Positions 1-6,912 are shown, counted from the stretch's first letter. The stretch is 9,513 bases of DNA from Sulfurospirillum sp. UBA1314 (GCA_002307095.1 DBTO01000275.1:1-9513); one strand, 5' to 3'. Made by a program: numbers and translations. The notes: generated by a model not told the origin, from the sequence alone.

Positions 1-38
1 TTGATTACAACGTCATTGATGCGAGTAAACTTGCGTAA
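1..38 (+). CDS. Possible 3' end of a convergent gene (partial)
   Basis: Reading from base 3, the plus strand gives DYNVIDASKLA followed by TAA at 36-38, a protein-like string with common codons for this DNA. If real, it is the C-terminus of a gene entering from the left and converging on selB, with its stop 11 nt before the hairpin at 49-80. Frame 1 is also open to a TAA at 46-48 but reads less like protein. Eleven residues are too few to name a family, so this is only a possibility. Confidence 0.3.
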   Translation, partial: DYNVIDASKLA

Positions 39-48
39 TGATCGTTAA

Positions 49-80
49 TTCTAAACGGCGCTGTAAGGCGTCGTTTAGAA
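49..80. terminator. Hairpin between selB and the left-hand flank; probable bidirectional terminator or 3'-end stabiliser
   Basis: The arms TTCTAAACGGCGC (49-61) and GCGTCGTTTAGAA (68-80) form a 13-bp stem with a 6-nt loop (62-67). It starts 5 nt beyond the selB stop codon. In plus-strand RNA every position pairs, with one G-U (58/71); in minus-strand RNA that pair becomes a C-A mismatch. Neither side has a clear U-tract, so it is not a textbook intrinsic terminator. It may end transcripts weakly in both directions or protect 3' ends. Confidence 0.5.
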
Positions 81-85
81 ACTCT

Positions 86-1921
86 CTACACTAAAACTCT
101 TCTATTTTCCTCTTTTTTCACATCATCAAAATTATCGAGATAATCAAGATACGCGACTAAGTATTTGCGGCTGATGTCGAAGTGCTCTTTGTACGATTTG
201 ATGTCCACGCCGTTTTCTTTGCGCATAATGTCCCTTAAATGCGCCATCATGGCACTTAAAGCGATAGTTGTGACAAAGAGGTTGTGCTCTAAGCGTACGA
301 TCTTTTTAGCGCGTGTGAGGCTTTTGAGTGCATCATCGCCCATTTTACGGTCGATGTCGAGTTCATCGTAGATATTGTAGGGAGCTTCGGGTGTAAATTC
401 GGCTTTAAGTAAGATGTCATAGAGCCTATCTTCGATGAGCGTTTCAATATTGTCGATGTCGATTTGCGCATTTTTGTAGATGCCATTCACCAAATCCAGC
501 ATACCTTCATCGCAGAGTTTTTGCAGCACGCTCTCGACCAAAGCGACACTTGCCCATTTGAGTTTAAGGGAGAGTGAATTGGCGGAGAGGAGGGCATAAG
601 CATTTTTGGCGTAGATAGCTTGAATGATGCGCTCTAGATCGTTTTGCATCGAAATAGGGTAGAGGACTAAGCCTTTTGCATCGACAAAAACGTCACTCAT
701 TTCATGTGCGATCAGTATCGCTTCTTCATGGTTTAGCCCAAAACGTTGGTTGGACGAAATGAGCCCAAAACCATGTTTGTGCATCTCGACCAAAATGGTA
801 AAGGCGCTTTTAAACTCTTTGGCATAGAGTGCTTTAAGCAGTTCTAATTTCACCCTTTTTTTCATCGGGTCATTGATGGGGTTAAGCACGCGTCCGCCAC
901 CGATCGTGCGACCACTGGAGCAGATAATGAACGGCTCATCGTGGACTAAAAAGAGCTTGTGATCAAACTGTAATTTAGCAAAACCGCTTTGTAAACTCTC
1001 TTCGGTTTCGTAAAACAAAATGCGTGCTTCCACTTGCTTGGTGCCGACATACACGATGACTTTGGCATTGTGTTTGAGTGTGTGCCCGCCGATACTCTCC
1101 ACCCAGACATCCGCGCAGTCAAAGCCGCGAATAAACCCTTTTTTACAGAGCAAGGCTCCTTTTTCAAAAGAGGTTTTTTGAGCATTTTGAAGGTTGATCG
1201 CGGTTCGCTGAGACGAATGTGCCGCTTCGACGTCATGGTCATGCACTTGAAGATTGCGGATGACAAACTCTTTTTCGAGTTCTGGCGCAAAGAGCTTCTC
1301 ACCGACTTTGATGCTGCCATCCAAAACGGTTCCCGTCACAACGGTTCCGGCACCTGCGATGGAGAAAGAGCGATCCACGTAGTAGCGAAAAAGCCCGTTG
1401 CTTTTTTTAGGCGTTACAGGTAGGGCAAACAGGGCGTTTTTAAGCGTTTGAATGGTGGAAGGCTCATAAATGCTGACGGGGATAATTTCCATTAAATGAA
1501 GGTTTTTAAGCGTTTTGAGATGCTCTGTGATTTCATAGGTTCTCTGCTCGATGACTTCAGGCGTTGCGAGGTCTTTTTTGGTCAGAGCGATGATACTATT
1601 CTTTACATGTAAAAGATTGAGGATTTCCAAATGCTCTTTGGTTTGAGGCATAATGCCCTCATTTGCATCGACAACCACCAAGCTCGCATCAAAACCAAAC
1701 GCCCCTGAAATCATGTTTTTTAACAGTTTTTCATGCCCAGGAACATCGATAAATGCGACATTTTTTACTTCGTTTTGCATGCTCGAAAAGCTGAGGTTGA
1801 TGGTGATGCCTCGGCGTTTTTCCTCTTCTAAGCTATCTCCCTCAAAGCCTGTAAGTGCGGTGATAAGCGCCGTTTTACCGTGATCGACGTGTCCTGCGGT
1901 TCCAACAATGATAAAATCCAT
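86..1921 (-). CDS. selB: Selenocysteine-specific translation elongation factor SelB
   Basis: SelB is the GTPase that carries selenocysteinyl-tRNA(Sec) to ribosomes paused at a UGA followed by a SECIS hairpin. At 611 residues it has the usual bacterial SelB length. The GTPase motifs are clear: GHVDHGKT (10-17), RGIT of switch I (37-40), DVPGHE (59-64) and TKKD (114-117). The lysine-second TKxD form of G4 is usual in SelB. Beta-barrel domains follow to about residue 340. The rest is charged and helical, as expected for the C-terminal winged-helix repeats that bind the SECIS RNA. The ATG directly follows the selA stop (TAAATG), with AGGG at 1931-1928 six nt upstream. It is the last gene of the leftward operon and ends in TAG. 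Its presence implies selenoprotein synthesis; the nearest candidate client is the formate dehydrogenase locus expected off the right edge. Confidence 0.96.
   Translation of the reverse strand: MDFIIVGTAGHVDHGKTALITALTGFEGDSLEEEKRRGITINLSFSSMQNEVKNVAFIDVPGHEKLLKNMISGAFGFDASLVVVDANEGIMPQTKEHLEILNLLHVKNSIIALTKKDLATPEVIEQRTYEITEHLKTLKNLHLMEIIPVSIYEPSTIQTLKNALFALPVTPKKSNGLFRYYVDRSFSIAGAGTVVTGTVLDGSIKVGEKLFAPELEKEFVIRNLQVHDHDVEAAHSSQRTAINLQNAQKTSFEKGALLCKKGFIRGFDCADVWVESIGGHTLKHNAKVIVYVGTKQVEARILFYETEESLQSGFAKLQFDHKLFLVHDEPFIICSSGRTIGGGRVLNPINDPMKKRVKLELLKALYAKEFKSAFTILVEMHKHGFGLISSNQRFGLNHEEAILIAHEMSDVFVDAKGLVLYPISMQNDLERIIQAIYAKNAYALLSANSLSLKLKWASVALVESVLQKLCDEGMLDLVNGIYKNAQIDIDNIETLIEDRLYDILLKAEFTPEAPYNIYDELDIDRKMGDDALKSLTRAKKIVRLEHNLFVTTIALSAMMAHLRDIMRKENGVDIKSYKEHFDISRKYLVAYLDYLDNFDDVKKEENRRVLV
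1602..1613. repeat. Iterated palindrome TTACATGTAA, copy 1 (TTTACATGTAAA)
   Basis: Perfect 12-bp palindrome inside selB, where the minus strand reads it as Leu-His-Val-Lys within NLLHVKNS. It belongs to a set of six TTACATGTAA copies in the window. Confidence 0.7.
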
Positions 1922-3259
1922 TTAATTCCCTAAGATACGTTTAATAATCTCACTCAGTTTTGCTTCGCTACTGGGGAGAATCGTGCGAAAGTCGAGTAAA
2001 AAGTGGTCATTTTCAATGCGTCCGATCACATGATTTTCACGGAATTTTTTCTCCAAAACCGTCGCTTTTCCTTTTACATGTAAAGCAATGGTCGGAAAGC
2101 GTCGGTTGGGCAAAGTACCGCCACCCATATAGGTTTCGCTCTCCACGATTTCGCACGCATTTTCGCCGACAGACTCTTTTACATGTAACGCTCTTTGCGT
2201 AAGTTCTTCGACACTTCGAAACAGCAGCCACAGGGTTGGAATCTGCTCGTATTCTTCAGCCAAATAGGCTTTGATGCTCTCTTCAAGCAGACTCAGGGTG
2301 ATTTTATCCACGCGTAACATACGAAGGAGTTGGTTCTTTTTAAGCTTTGCGATCAAATCAGCGCGTCCTGCGATAATGCCTGCTTGCACACTTCCAAAGA
2401 GTTTGTCACCGCTGAAACTGATCAAGGATGGCTTACATGTAAGAATTTCGCCAAGGGAGTGTTCGCGGTTTCCAAGGTTGTACGGCAGTTTGGGAACGTA
2501 GCCGCTTCCAAGGTCGTAGTAGTCCAAAAGGTTGTTTTGGGTGGCGAGTTGCTTAAGATCTTCATACGCTACGGCTTCGCTAAAGCCTTCGATAGAGAAG
2601 TTGGATTGATGCACTTTCATCAGCATTGCGGTGTTTTCGTTGATCGCACTCTCGTAGTCGGTGATTTTGGTTTTATTGGTCGCTCCGACTTCATTCAGAA
2701 TGGCGCCACTTTGTTTCATCACTTCAGGAATGCGAAAACTGCCACCGATCTCGACCAATTCGCCCCTTGAGACAACCACTTCTTGGTTTTTGGCAAAGGT
2801 GTTTAAGATCAAAAAGACAGCGGAAGCGTTGTTGTTGACGACCAAAACATCTTCCACGTTTAACAGTGCTTTCAGATGCGTGCTCACATGCTCGTAGCGC
2901 TCTCCACGACTGCCAAGATCTAGGTTGTATTCTAAATTGGAGTAGTTGCAGATGACCTCACTGGCGCGATCCAGCAGGGTTTTAGAGATCAAACTTCTGC
3001 CCATATTGGTGTGTAAAATAACGCCTGTGGCGTTGATAAGCGGTTTGAGTGAAGGCGCAAAAAGTGCGTCGTACGCTTTTTTGATCTCCTGCATTAACGC
3101 TTCCTCATCACAATGCTCGATCTCTTTTTGGATCAGTCGTTGACGGAGCTCTTCGATTTTGGCTCTGGCAATTTTCATCACCAAAGTGGCATTACACCCT
3201 TCAAAAAGCGGATGCGAGAGGCATTTGTCAACTTTGGGAAGCGTTTTTAGAGCATTCAT
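1922..3259 (-). CDS. selA: L-seryl-tRNA(Sec) selenium transferase SelA
   Basis: SelA is a PLP enzyme, decameric in bacteria, that converts Ser-tRNA(Sec) to Sec-tRNA(Sec) using selenophosphate. At 445 residues it is close to the usual 450-470. Family landmarks are INATGVILHTNMGRS (75-89), YNLDLGSRGERYEH (111-124), VNNNASAV (141-148) and SFSGDKLFGSVQAG (281-294), where Lys286 is the expected PLP Schiff-base lysine. GGTLPNRRFPT (380-390) lies in the C-terminal domain. The start codon overlaps the regulator stop as ATGA, with GGAG (3268-3265) 5 nt upstream. The stop abuts the selB ATG. Such coupling should tie SelA and SelB output together and to the upstream sensory genes. No selD or selC is present in the window. 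Three copies of the TTACATGTAA palindrome lie in this gene. Confidence 0.96.
   Translation of the reverse strand: MNALKTLPKVDKCLSHPLFEGCNATLVMKIARAKIEELRQRLIQKEIEHCDEEALMQEIKKAYDALFAPSLKPLINATGVILHTNMGRSLISKTLLDRASEVICNYSNLEYNLDLGSRGERYEHVSTHLKALLNVEDVLVVNNNASAVFLILNTFAKNQEVVVSRGELVEIGGSFRIPEVMKQSGAILNEVGATNKTKITDYESAINENTAMLMKVHQSNFSIEGFSEAVAYEDLKQLATQNNLLDYYDLGSGYVPKLPYNLGNREHSLGEILTCKPSLISFSGDKLFGSVQAGIIAGRADLIAKLKKNQLLRMLRVDKITLSLLEESIKAYLAEEYEQIPTLWLLFRSVEELTQRALHVKESVGENACEIVESETYMGGGTLPNRRFPTIALHVKGKATVLEKKFRENHVIGRIENDHFLLDFRTILPSSEAKLSEIIKRILGN
2073..2084. repeat. Iterated palindrome TTACATGTAA, copy 2 (TTTACATGTAAA)
   Basis: Perfect 12-bp palindrome inside selA, encoding Leu-His-Val-Lys in IALHVKGK on the minus strand. 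Confidence 0.7.
2179..2188. repeat. Iterated palindrome TTACATGTAA, copy 3
   Basis: Perfect 10-bp palindrome inside selA, 106 bp from copy 2, encoding Leu-His-Val in RALHVKES on the minus strand. Confidence 0.7.
2432..2443. repeat. Iterated palindrome TTACATGTAA, copy 4 (CTTACATGTAAG)
   Basis: Perfect 12-bp palindrome inside selA. Here it is read in another frame, giving Leu-Thr-Cys-Lys in EILTCKPS, so the repeat is not explained by a conserved peptide. Confidence 0.7.
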
Positions 3260-3930
3260 GCGTTCTCCGGAAGCGGCAATTTGGTGCTATCAAAGAGGTA
3301 TTTTTTGTTTTGAATCTTCGTGAGAATGCCCTGATCACTGAGCTGTTTAAAAAGCTTAATGACGGTGGGTTTACTCACATCGACTTGCTCCATAATCTCG
3401 CTATAGGAGTAGTTGAGCATGTTTTCACTGTCCAAGTTTTTGATGATAAAACGGATGATCTCGACTTGTTTACTGTCGGTCACCGCAGAGATGGTTTTGA
3501 TGATATTGTAAGAACGTTCTATCTCTTTGGCTTGAATTTTGGGAAGTAAAACATCGTGCAAGGAGTTGAGGAGCTCTTTGATATTGACAGGTTTAATGAG
3601 GTAATTATCGACATGGAGTTTAATCGCATCCAGCAGATACTCGGTGTCGGTAAATGCGGTCGTGACGATGGAAGGCAGTTCGATCTCAAGGTCGTTTTTG
3701 AGGGTGCGTAAAAAATCCAGACCATTGCTGTATTTGAGGTGAATGTCCGCGACAATCACGTCGATTTTTTCGCTTTTAATGATCTCTAAGGCTTCATCAA
3801 TCGTTTGCACCGGATAGATTTTTTTGACAAAATCTTCTAAAACAGACGTGGTGTGTTTCAGCAAATCTGCTTCATCTTCGATGTAAAGAATCGTAAAGCT
3901 ACCGAGCAGTTCAAAATTGCGCTTGTTCAT
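3256..3930 (-). CDS. Two-component response regulator, receiver plus C-terminal helix-turn-helix
   Basis: 224-residue cytoplasmic response regulator, the likely phosphorylation partner of the kinase encoded just upstream. The receiver domain (about 11-125) has the acidic pair E18/D19, phospho-acceptor D62 in VIVADIH, the switch Thr91 in TTAF, and K113-P114 in YLIKP. A helical linker (about 130-165) leads to a helix-turn-helix at about 170-213 (SYSEIMEQVDVSKPTVIKLF). It looks like a winged HTH of CitB/DcuR or MarR type, not OmpR or NarL, so it should bind DNA. ATG 3930 is preferred over ATG 3945 and 3936 because TGAGGG (3944-3939) sits 8 nt before it. It overlaps the kinase gene by 20 nt, and its stop overlaps the selA start. 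Targets are unknown; the divergent region at 6708-6912 is the obvious candidate. Confidence 0.9.
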   Translation of the reverse strand: MNKRNFELLGSFTILYIEDEADLLKHTTSVLEDFVKKIYPVQTIDEALEIIKSEKIDVIVADIHLKYSNGLDFLRTLKNDLEIELPSIVTTAFTDTEYLLDAIKLHVDNYLIKPVNIKELLNSLHDVLLPKIQAKEIERSYNIIKTISAVTDSKQVEIIRFIIKNLDSENMLNYSYSEIMEQVDVSKPTVIKLFKQLSDQGILTKIQNKKYLFDSTKLPLPENA

Positions 3931-5542
3931 CGTCATCGCCCTCATTTGTATTAATGTAATTTTTAGGCATTTCTATCGTAAACATCGTACACGCCCACAG
4001 AAAATGTGTTCCTAATTTGTGGCGAATATTTTTACATGTAATCCTGCCATGCATGTGTTTTTCAACCATCTGTTTGGACATGTAAAGCCCAATTCCCGTG
4101 CCTACACTCTTGTGTTTGGTCGTAAAATAGGGGTCGAAAACTTTGGGTATTATATCACTTTTTATTCCGCCACCATTATCAATAACATTGATAAAAATAC
4201 TCTCGTCGTTTTGCTTAGCGATGATATGAATAATTTTTTCGGGTTGATTTGTTTTACTTGCCAAAATATCTTTGGAGTTTCCAATAAGATTGAGAAGTAC
4301 GTGAATCAGCTCATTTTTAAAGCCAAAGACTTCAAGGTCGTCTTTGATAAAAAGTTTTAAGATGATCTCTTCTCGTTCGAGTTGGTATTTGGAGAGGTCA
4401 ACCGCTTTTTGAATCATCTCATGAATGCGAAATGCTTTTTTACTTTTGTTGGGATTGAAAAAAGTGCGAAAATCTTCTAAGGTGTCAGACATCGTGGAGG
4501 AGAGCAGCTGCGCATCTTTCACACGTGAAGCGATAAAAGGTTCATCGAGTTTGCCAGCTAAAAATTTGCTTTCAAAACTTTGTACAATCATCATGAGTGA
4601 GCCCAACGGTTGTCGCCACTGATGCGCAATGTTTTGAAGCATTTCACCCAAACTTGCCAGCCTTGCTTGTTGAAACATGATGTTGTCTTTTTTACGACTG
4701 TTTTCGACCTCTCGTTTGATGCGTTGCTCCAGTGAATCGTTGAGATTTCGCAGCTCTTTGGTCTTAATCAGCACATTTTCTTCGAGGTAATTGTGCAAGT
4801 TTTTAAAATGGTTAATGATGATAAAAAGCACCATGGTAATAAAAAAGAAGATCAACCCGATGAGTAAAATCAGCATCACGGTACTGGTTTGAAAAAGACT
4901 ATCATTGACCTGTTTTTCGGTGATCGCCTGTTTAAGATGCGTGGTAATGAGGCTTGAGAGATAGATATTGAGCGAATTGGCTTCTAAAATAATATCGTCC
5001 ATCAAAAAACTTGCTTGTTCTGTTTTGGAGTATTTTAAAAGCTCTAACATGATGTTGATTTTGCTGTCGATGCTTTGCATTTTTACACTGATTTTTTCCA
5101 CAATACCTTGCTGAAAGATCGTCTTTTCAGGAATATCGGGCGTGACTAAAAAGAGGCTGAGCCAACGGCTTGCAAAATAGGGGAGCCCCCCGATGTGGCG
5201 ATTGGTATTGAACTGGTAGCTGTTCCACTGTTTGTGAATAATCTGCTGGGCTAGGTAAATGACTTCGACGGCATCGTTATTGCTGATTTGGCGATCTTTG
5301 ATGTCACGCAGCGTTTCTGCAATGTTAACACGGTAATTGTCTTTGATCTCTTCTAGATCGACTTGAGGTTGCGTGTGTTTTTGAAATAGGGTTTCATAGT
5401 CGTATTTGAGTGCAAAAATGGAGACAAACATCAAAAAGCCAATGGTCATCGTTCCGCTTAAAATGATAAAGATGAGAATTTTGGTTTTATTGGAAAACTT
5501 GATGGTTTCGAGTTTTTGGTTAATAAATTCTACAAACGTCAT
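3911..5542 (-). CDS. Membrane-bound sensor histidine kinase
   Basis: Inner-membrane histidine kinase of 543 residues counted from the ATG at 5542. TM1 is about 21-46 and TM2 about 221-246. They enclose a periplasmic region of about 175 residues rich in predicted helix, with no family I recognise. After TM2 comes a coiled-coil-like stretch (about 247-285) and no PAS domain. The H-box is ASLGEMLQNIAHQWRQPL with phospho-acceptor His307. ATPase motifs follow: N-box LLNLIGNSKDIL (N418/N422), G1 DNGGG (455-459), F-box FDPYFTT (469-475) and G2 GTGIGLYMSK (481-490). An open frame extends 64 codons further upstream, but there it lies inside the binding-protein gene and reads as non-protein. ATG 5542 is 1 nt after the previous stop, with only a weak TGAG (5553-5550); ATG 5554 is an alternative. 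Together with the upstream gene it probably forms a binding-protein-assisted sensor. Confidence 0.9.
   Translation of the reverse strand: MTFVEFINQKLETIKFSNKTKILIFIILSGTMTIGFLMFVSIFALKYDYETLFQKHTQPQVDLEEIKDNYRVNIAETLRDIKDRQISNNDAVEVIYLAQQIIHKQWNSYQFNTNRHIGGLPYFASRWLSLFLVTPDIPEKTIFQQGIVEKISVKMQSIDSKINIMLELLKYSKTEQASFLMDDIILEANSLNIYLSSLITTHLKQAITEKQVNDSLFQTSTVMLILLIGLIFFFITMVLFIIINHFKNLHNYLEENVLIKTKELRNLNDSLEQRIKREVENSRKKDNIMFQQARLASLGEMLQNIAHQWRQPLGSLMMIVQSFESKFLAGKLDEPFIASRVKDAQLLSSTMSDTLEDFRTFFNPNKSKKAFRIHEMIQKAVDLSKYQLEREEIILKLFIKDDLEVFGFKNELIHVLLNLIGNSKDILASKTNQPEKIIHIIAKQNDESIFINVIDNGGGIKSDIIPKVFDPYFTTKHKSVGTGIGLYMSKQMVEKHMHGRITCKNIRHKLGTHFLWACTMFTIEMPKNYINTNEGDDDEQAQF
3939..3944 (-). promoter_or_regulatory. 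Ribosome binding site deciding the response-regulator start
   Basis: TGAGGG on the minus strand, 8 nt before ATG 3930. It lies inside the kinase coding end and excludes the in-frame ATGs at 3945 (overlapped) and 3936 (2 nt away). Confidence 0.6.
4032..4041. repeat. Iterated palindrome TTACATGTAA, copy 5
   Basis: Perfect 10-bp palindrome inside the kinase gene, read as Ile-Thr-Cys-Lys in RITCKNIR. A degenerate relative, GGACATGTAA, lies 42 bp away at 4076-4085 in the same gene. Confidence 0.7.
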
Positions 5543-5543
5543 C

Positions 5544-6707
5544 TTAATACTCATACTGTTGAATAATCTCAAATTTGCCATTGACATAATGGGAGAGATA
5601 GACCTGATTGAGTAGCTGTGCATGGTGGTATTTGAGTGGAATATTATCGAGCGTTTGAGAAGGAAGTTCGCGCAACTCATCCAAAAATTTACCTCGCGTA
5701 ATGAGGCCGTTGATCGAGCGAAGAGCAGTGACAACCGTTTTGGCAGCTAAATAGGCTTCATAAGAGATCAATGTTGGTTTTTCCTCAGGGTAGTAAAACG
5801 CAAGATTTTTGAGGTATTCAGCTGCCTCTTTGGAGTTTGGATCGTTATACGAAGGAACCGTTTGGGAAAAAAGGATGTTTTCACCGTTGCCTTGAAGTTC
5901 GCCCATCAGTGCATCGGCATTGACGAAGGAGATCGGGCAGAAGATGACGTTGGCTGCACTGGATTCTTTGACTTTTTCAATAAAACGCGCGGTTGGTTTA
6001 TATGCGCCTACTAAAATGATAGCTTCAGGCTTTGCCGCTTCAATTTCATGGATGGCATGGCGAATGGAGAGGGTGTTGCGTTTGTACGTGCCCTCAGCGA
6101 TCAGTGCCAAGTTACGCTTGATGAGTGCTTGGGAGAGCGCGATGTAACCCTCTTCGCCGTAGTCATCATTTTGGTAAAAAATAGCAAAACGTGTAATGTT
6201 TTTTTGCTTCGAGAGGTATTCTACAAGCGCGTCAAGCTCCTCAATATAAGAGCTTCTGAAATTGATAATATTGGGGGTGCTTTTTGTACGTAAAAAAGAG
6301 GCACCGGTATAGGGCGCAATGAAAGGAATGTTACTCTCCGCAATAAGCGGTAACACGCGTTTGACCGTTGGCGTTCCTACAAAGCCAAAAAGGGCAAAGA
6401 CATCGTCTTTGGTGATAAGTTTAAAGGTATTATTGAGCGTATTCTCAGGTTCATATTTGTCGTCATATTGGATAAACTCGATTTTTTTACCTTGTACGCC
6501 ACCTCTGGCATTGGTGTGACTAAAATAGGTATTAGCGCCCACAACGACATCGCGACCTAAGTGACTGTTGATACCTGTCAAGGGAAGCGAAGCGCCAAGA
6601 ACGATGCTGTTTCGCTCTATGCTCGTATACGAAGGAATCAAGAAAAAGAGGAGCATCAACGCGCTTAGAGCCAAAAAGCCGATGATTAGAAAATTTTTGT
6701 TTACCAA
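5544..6707 (-). CDS. Periplasmic substrate-binding protein, LivJ/Peripla_BP_6 type, probable sensor component
   Basis: 387-residue type I periplasmic binding protein. The N-terminus (MVNKN then a hydrophobic stretch at about 6-25) is a signal sequence or membrane anchor. No Cys lipobox and no clear AxA cleavage site follow, so it may stay tethered. The binding fold begins at IVLGASLPLTGINSHLG with the family's NARGGVQGKKIEF and DDKYEPENT motifs, and continues through FALFGFVGTPT (first lobe) and RFAIFYQNDDYGEEGY to the C-terminus. The family binds amino acids, amides, urea or small carboxylates; the ligand here cannot be read from the sequence. The start is TTG 6707, supported by AAGGGGA 6 nt upstream. 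It is the first gene of the leftward operon, followed 1 nt later by a histidine kinase, with no transporter genes in the window. That arrangement suggests a ligand-sensing partner, as TorT serves TorS. Confidence 0.9.
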   Translation of the reverse strand: MVNKNFLIIGFLALSALMLLFFLIPSYTSIERNSIVLGASLPLTGINSHLGRDVVVGANTYFSHTNARGGVQGKKIEFIQYDDKYEPENTLNNTFKLITKDDVFALFGFVGTPTVKRVLPLIAESNIPFIAPYTGASFLRTKSTPNIINFRSSYIEELDALVEYLSKQKNITRFAIFYQNDDYGEEGYIALSQALIKRNLALIAEGTYKRNTLSIRHAIHEIEAAKPEAIILVGAYKPTARFIEKVKESSAANVIFCPISFVNADALMGELQGNGENILFSQTVPSYNDPNSKEAAEYLKNLAFYYPEEKPTLISYEAYLAAKTVVTALRSINGLITRGKFLDELRELPSQTLDNIPLKYHHAQLLNQVYLSHYVNGKFEIIQQYEY

Positions 6708-6713
6708 GCCAAG

Positions 6714-6720
6714 TCCCCTT
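6714..6720 (-). promoter_or_regulatory. Ribosome binding site supporting a TTG start
   Basis: AAGGGGA on the minus strand, 6 nt before TTG 6707. No ATG or GTG in this frame sits nearby, so the site supports TTG initiation of the binding-protein gene. Confidence 0.65.
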
Positions 6721-6739
6721 TCCCATTGGATAATACCTA

Positions 6740-6745
6740 ATTATA
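6740..6745 (-). promoter_or_regulatory. Candidate -10 box of the sensor-selAB operon
   Basis: Perfect TATAAT on the minus strand, 32 nt before the TTG start, which would give a leader of roughly 25 nt. No good -35 is visible at 17 nt, in keeping with the weak -35 conservation of Campylobacterota sigma-70 promoters. The 9-base direct repeats at 6755-6782 lie directly upstream, where an activator would sit. Confidence 0.5.
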
Positions 6746-6754
6746 GCCTAAGAA

Positions 6755-6782
6755 GATTAACGCAAGCTAATGGGATTAATGC
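6755..6782. repeat. Direct repeat GATTAACGC / GATTAATGC, 19-bp period
   Basis: GATTAACGC (6755-6763) and GATTAATGC (6774-6782) match at 8 of 9 positions, with starts 19 bp apart, near two helical turns. Tandem sites on one DNA face upstream of a -10 box are typical of response-regulator dimers. The link to the regulator encoded in this window is inference. Confidence 0.4.
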
Positions 6783-6784
6783 GC

Positions 6785-6822
6785 CCGCATACGCTATATA
6801 AATATGTATACAACGTATGCGG
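6785..6822. promoter_or_regulatory. Perfect 9-bp inverted repeat, candidate operator of the divergent region
   Basis: CCGCATACG (6785-6793) and CGTATGCGG (6814-6822) are exact reverse complements, separated by 20 bp of AT-rich DNA that contains TATAAA- and GTATAC-like strings. The repeat lies midway between the divergent start codons (6707 and 6913). It is upstream of both transcription units, so it is more likely a protein-binding site than a terminator. The right arm ends 11 bp before the TATACT at 6834. Confidence 0.55.
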
Positions 6823-6833
6823 AAGCAGATAAA

Positions 6834-6839
6834 TATACT
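6834..6839 (+). promoter_or_regulatory. Candidate -10 box for the ferredoxin-torD operon
   Basis: TATACT matches TATAAT at 5 of 6 positions and lies 11 bp downstream of the inverted repeat, which would overlap its -35 region. It would give a leader of about 65 nt. TACAAT at 6871-6876 is an equal alternative, with a leader of about 30 nt starting inside the inverted repeat at 6879-6896. The sequence does not decide between them. Confidence 0.3.
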
Positions 6840-6878
6840 CTTGTTAAGAACCCTTTAAAGCAATTCATTTTACAATTC

Positions 6879-6896
6879 GGTAAATTCTTATTTACC
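6879..6896 (+). promoter_or_regulatory. Inverted repeat in the ferredoxin-gene leader
   Basis: GGTAAAT (6879-6885) and ATTTACC (6890-6896) are perfect 7-bp arms around TCTT, ending 16 nt before the ATG. In RNA this is a small hairpin just upstream of a weak ribosome site; in DNA it could be an operator over the transcription start of the TACAAT promoter. Confidence 0.4.
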
Positions 6897-6912
6897 ACTT
6901 AATGGATACAAC

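Noticed and set aside
1034..1423. 129-codon plus-strand open frame
   Set aside because: It is antisense to the middle of selB and looks like a shadow of selB codon bias.
2330..2770. 146-codon plus-strand open frame
   Set aside because: It lies wholly antisense to selA, whose motifs cover the same bases. It has no ribosome site and no recognisable protein pattern.
3931..3945. Upstream ATG starts of the response regulator
   Set aside because: The only good Shine-Dalgarno (3944-3939) overlaps the first and is too close to the second, but is correctly spaced for ATG 3930.
5543..5734. 64-codon N-terminal extension of the histidine kinase
   Set aside because: It overlaps the binding-protein gene in another frame and is low-complexity Ser/Met-rich. 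The TM1-preceding start at 5542 fits kinase architecture.
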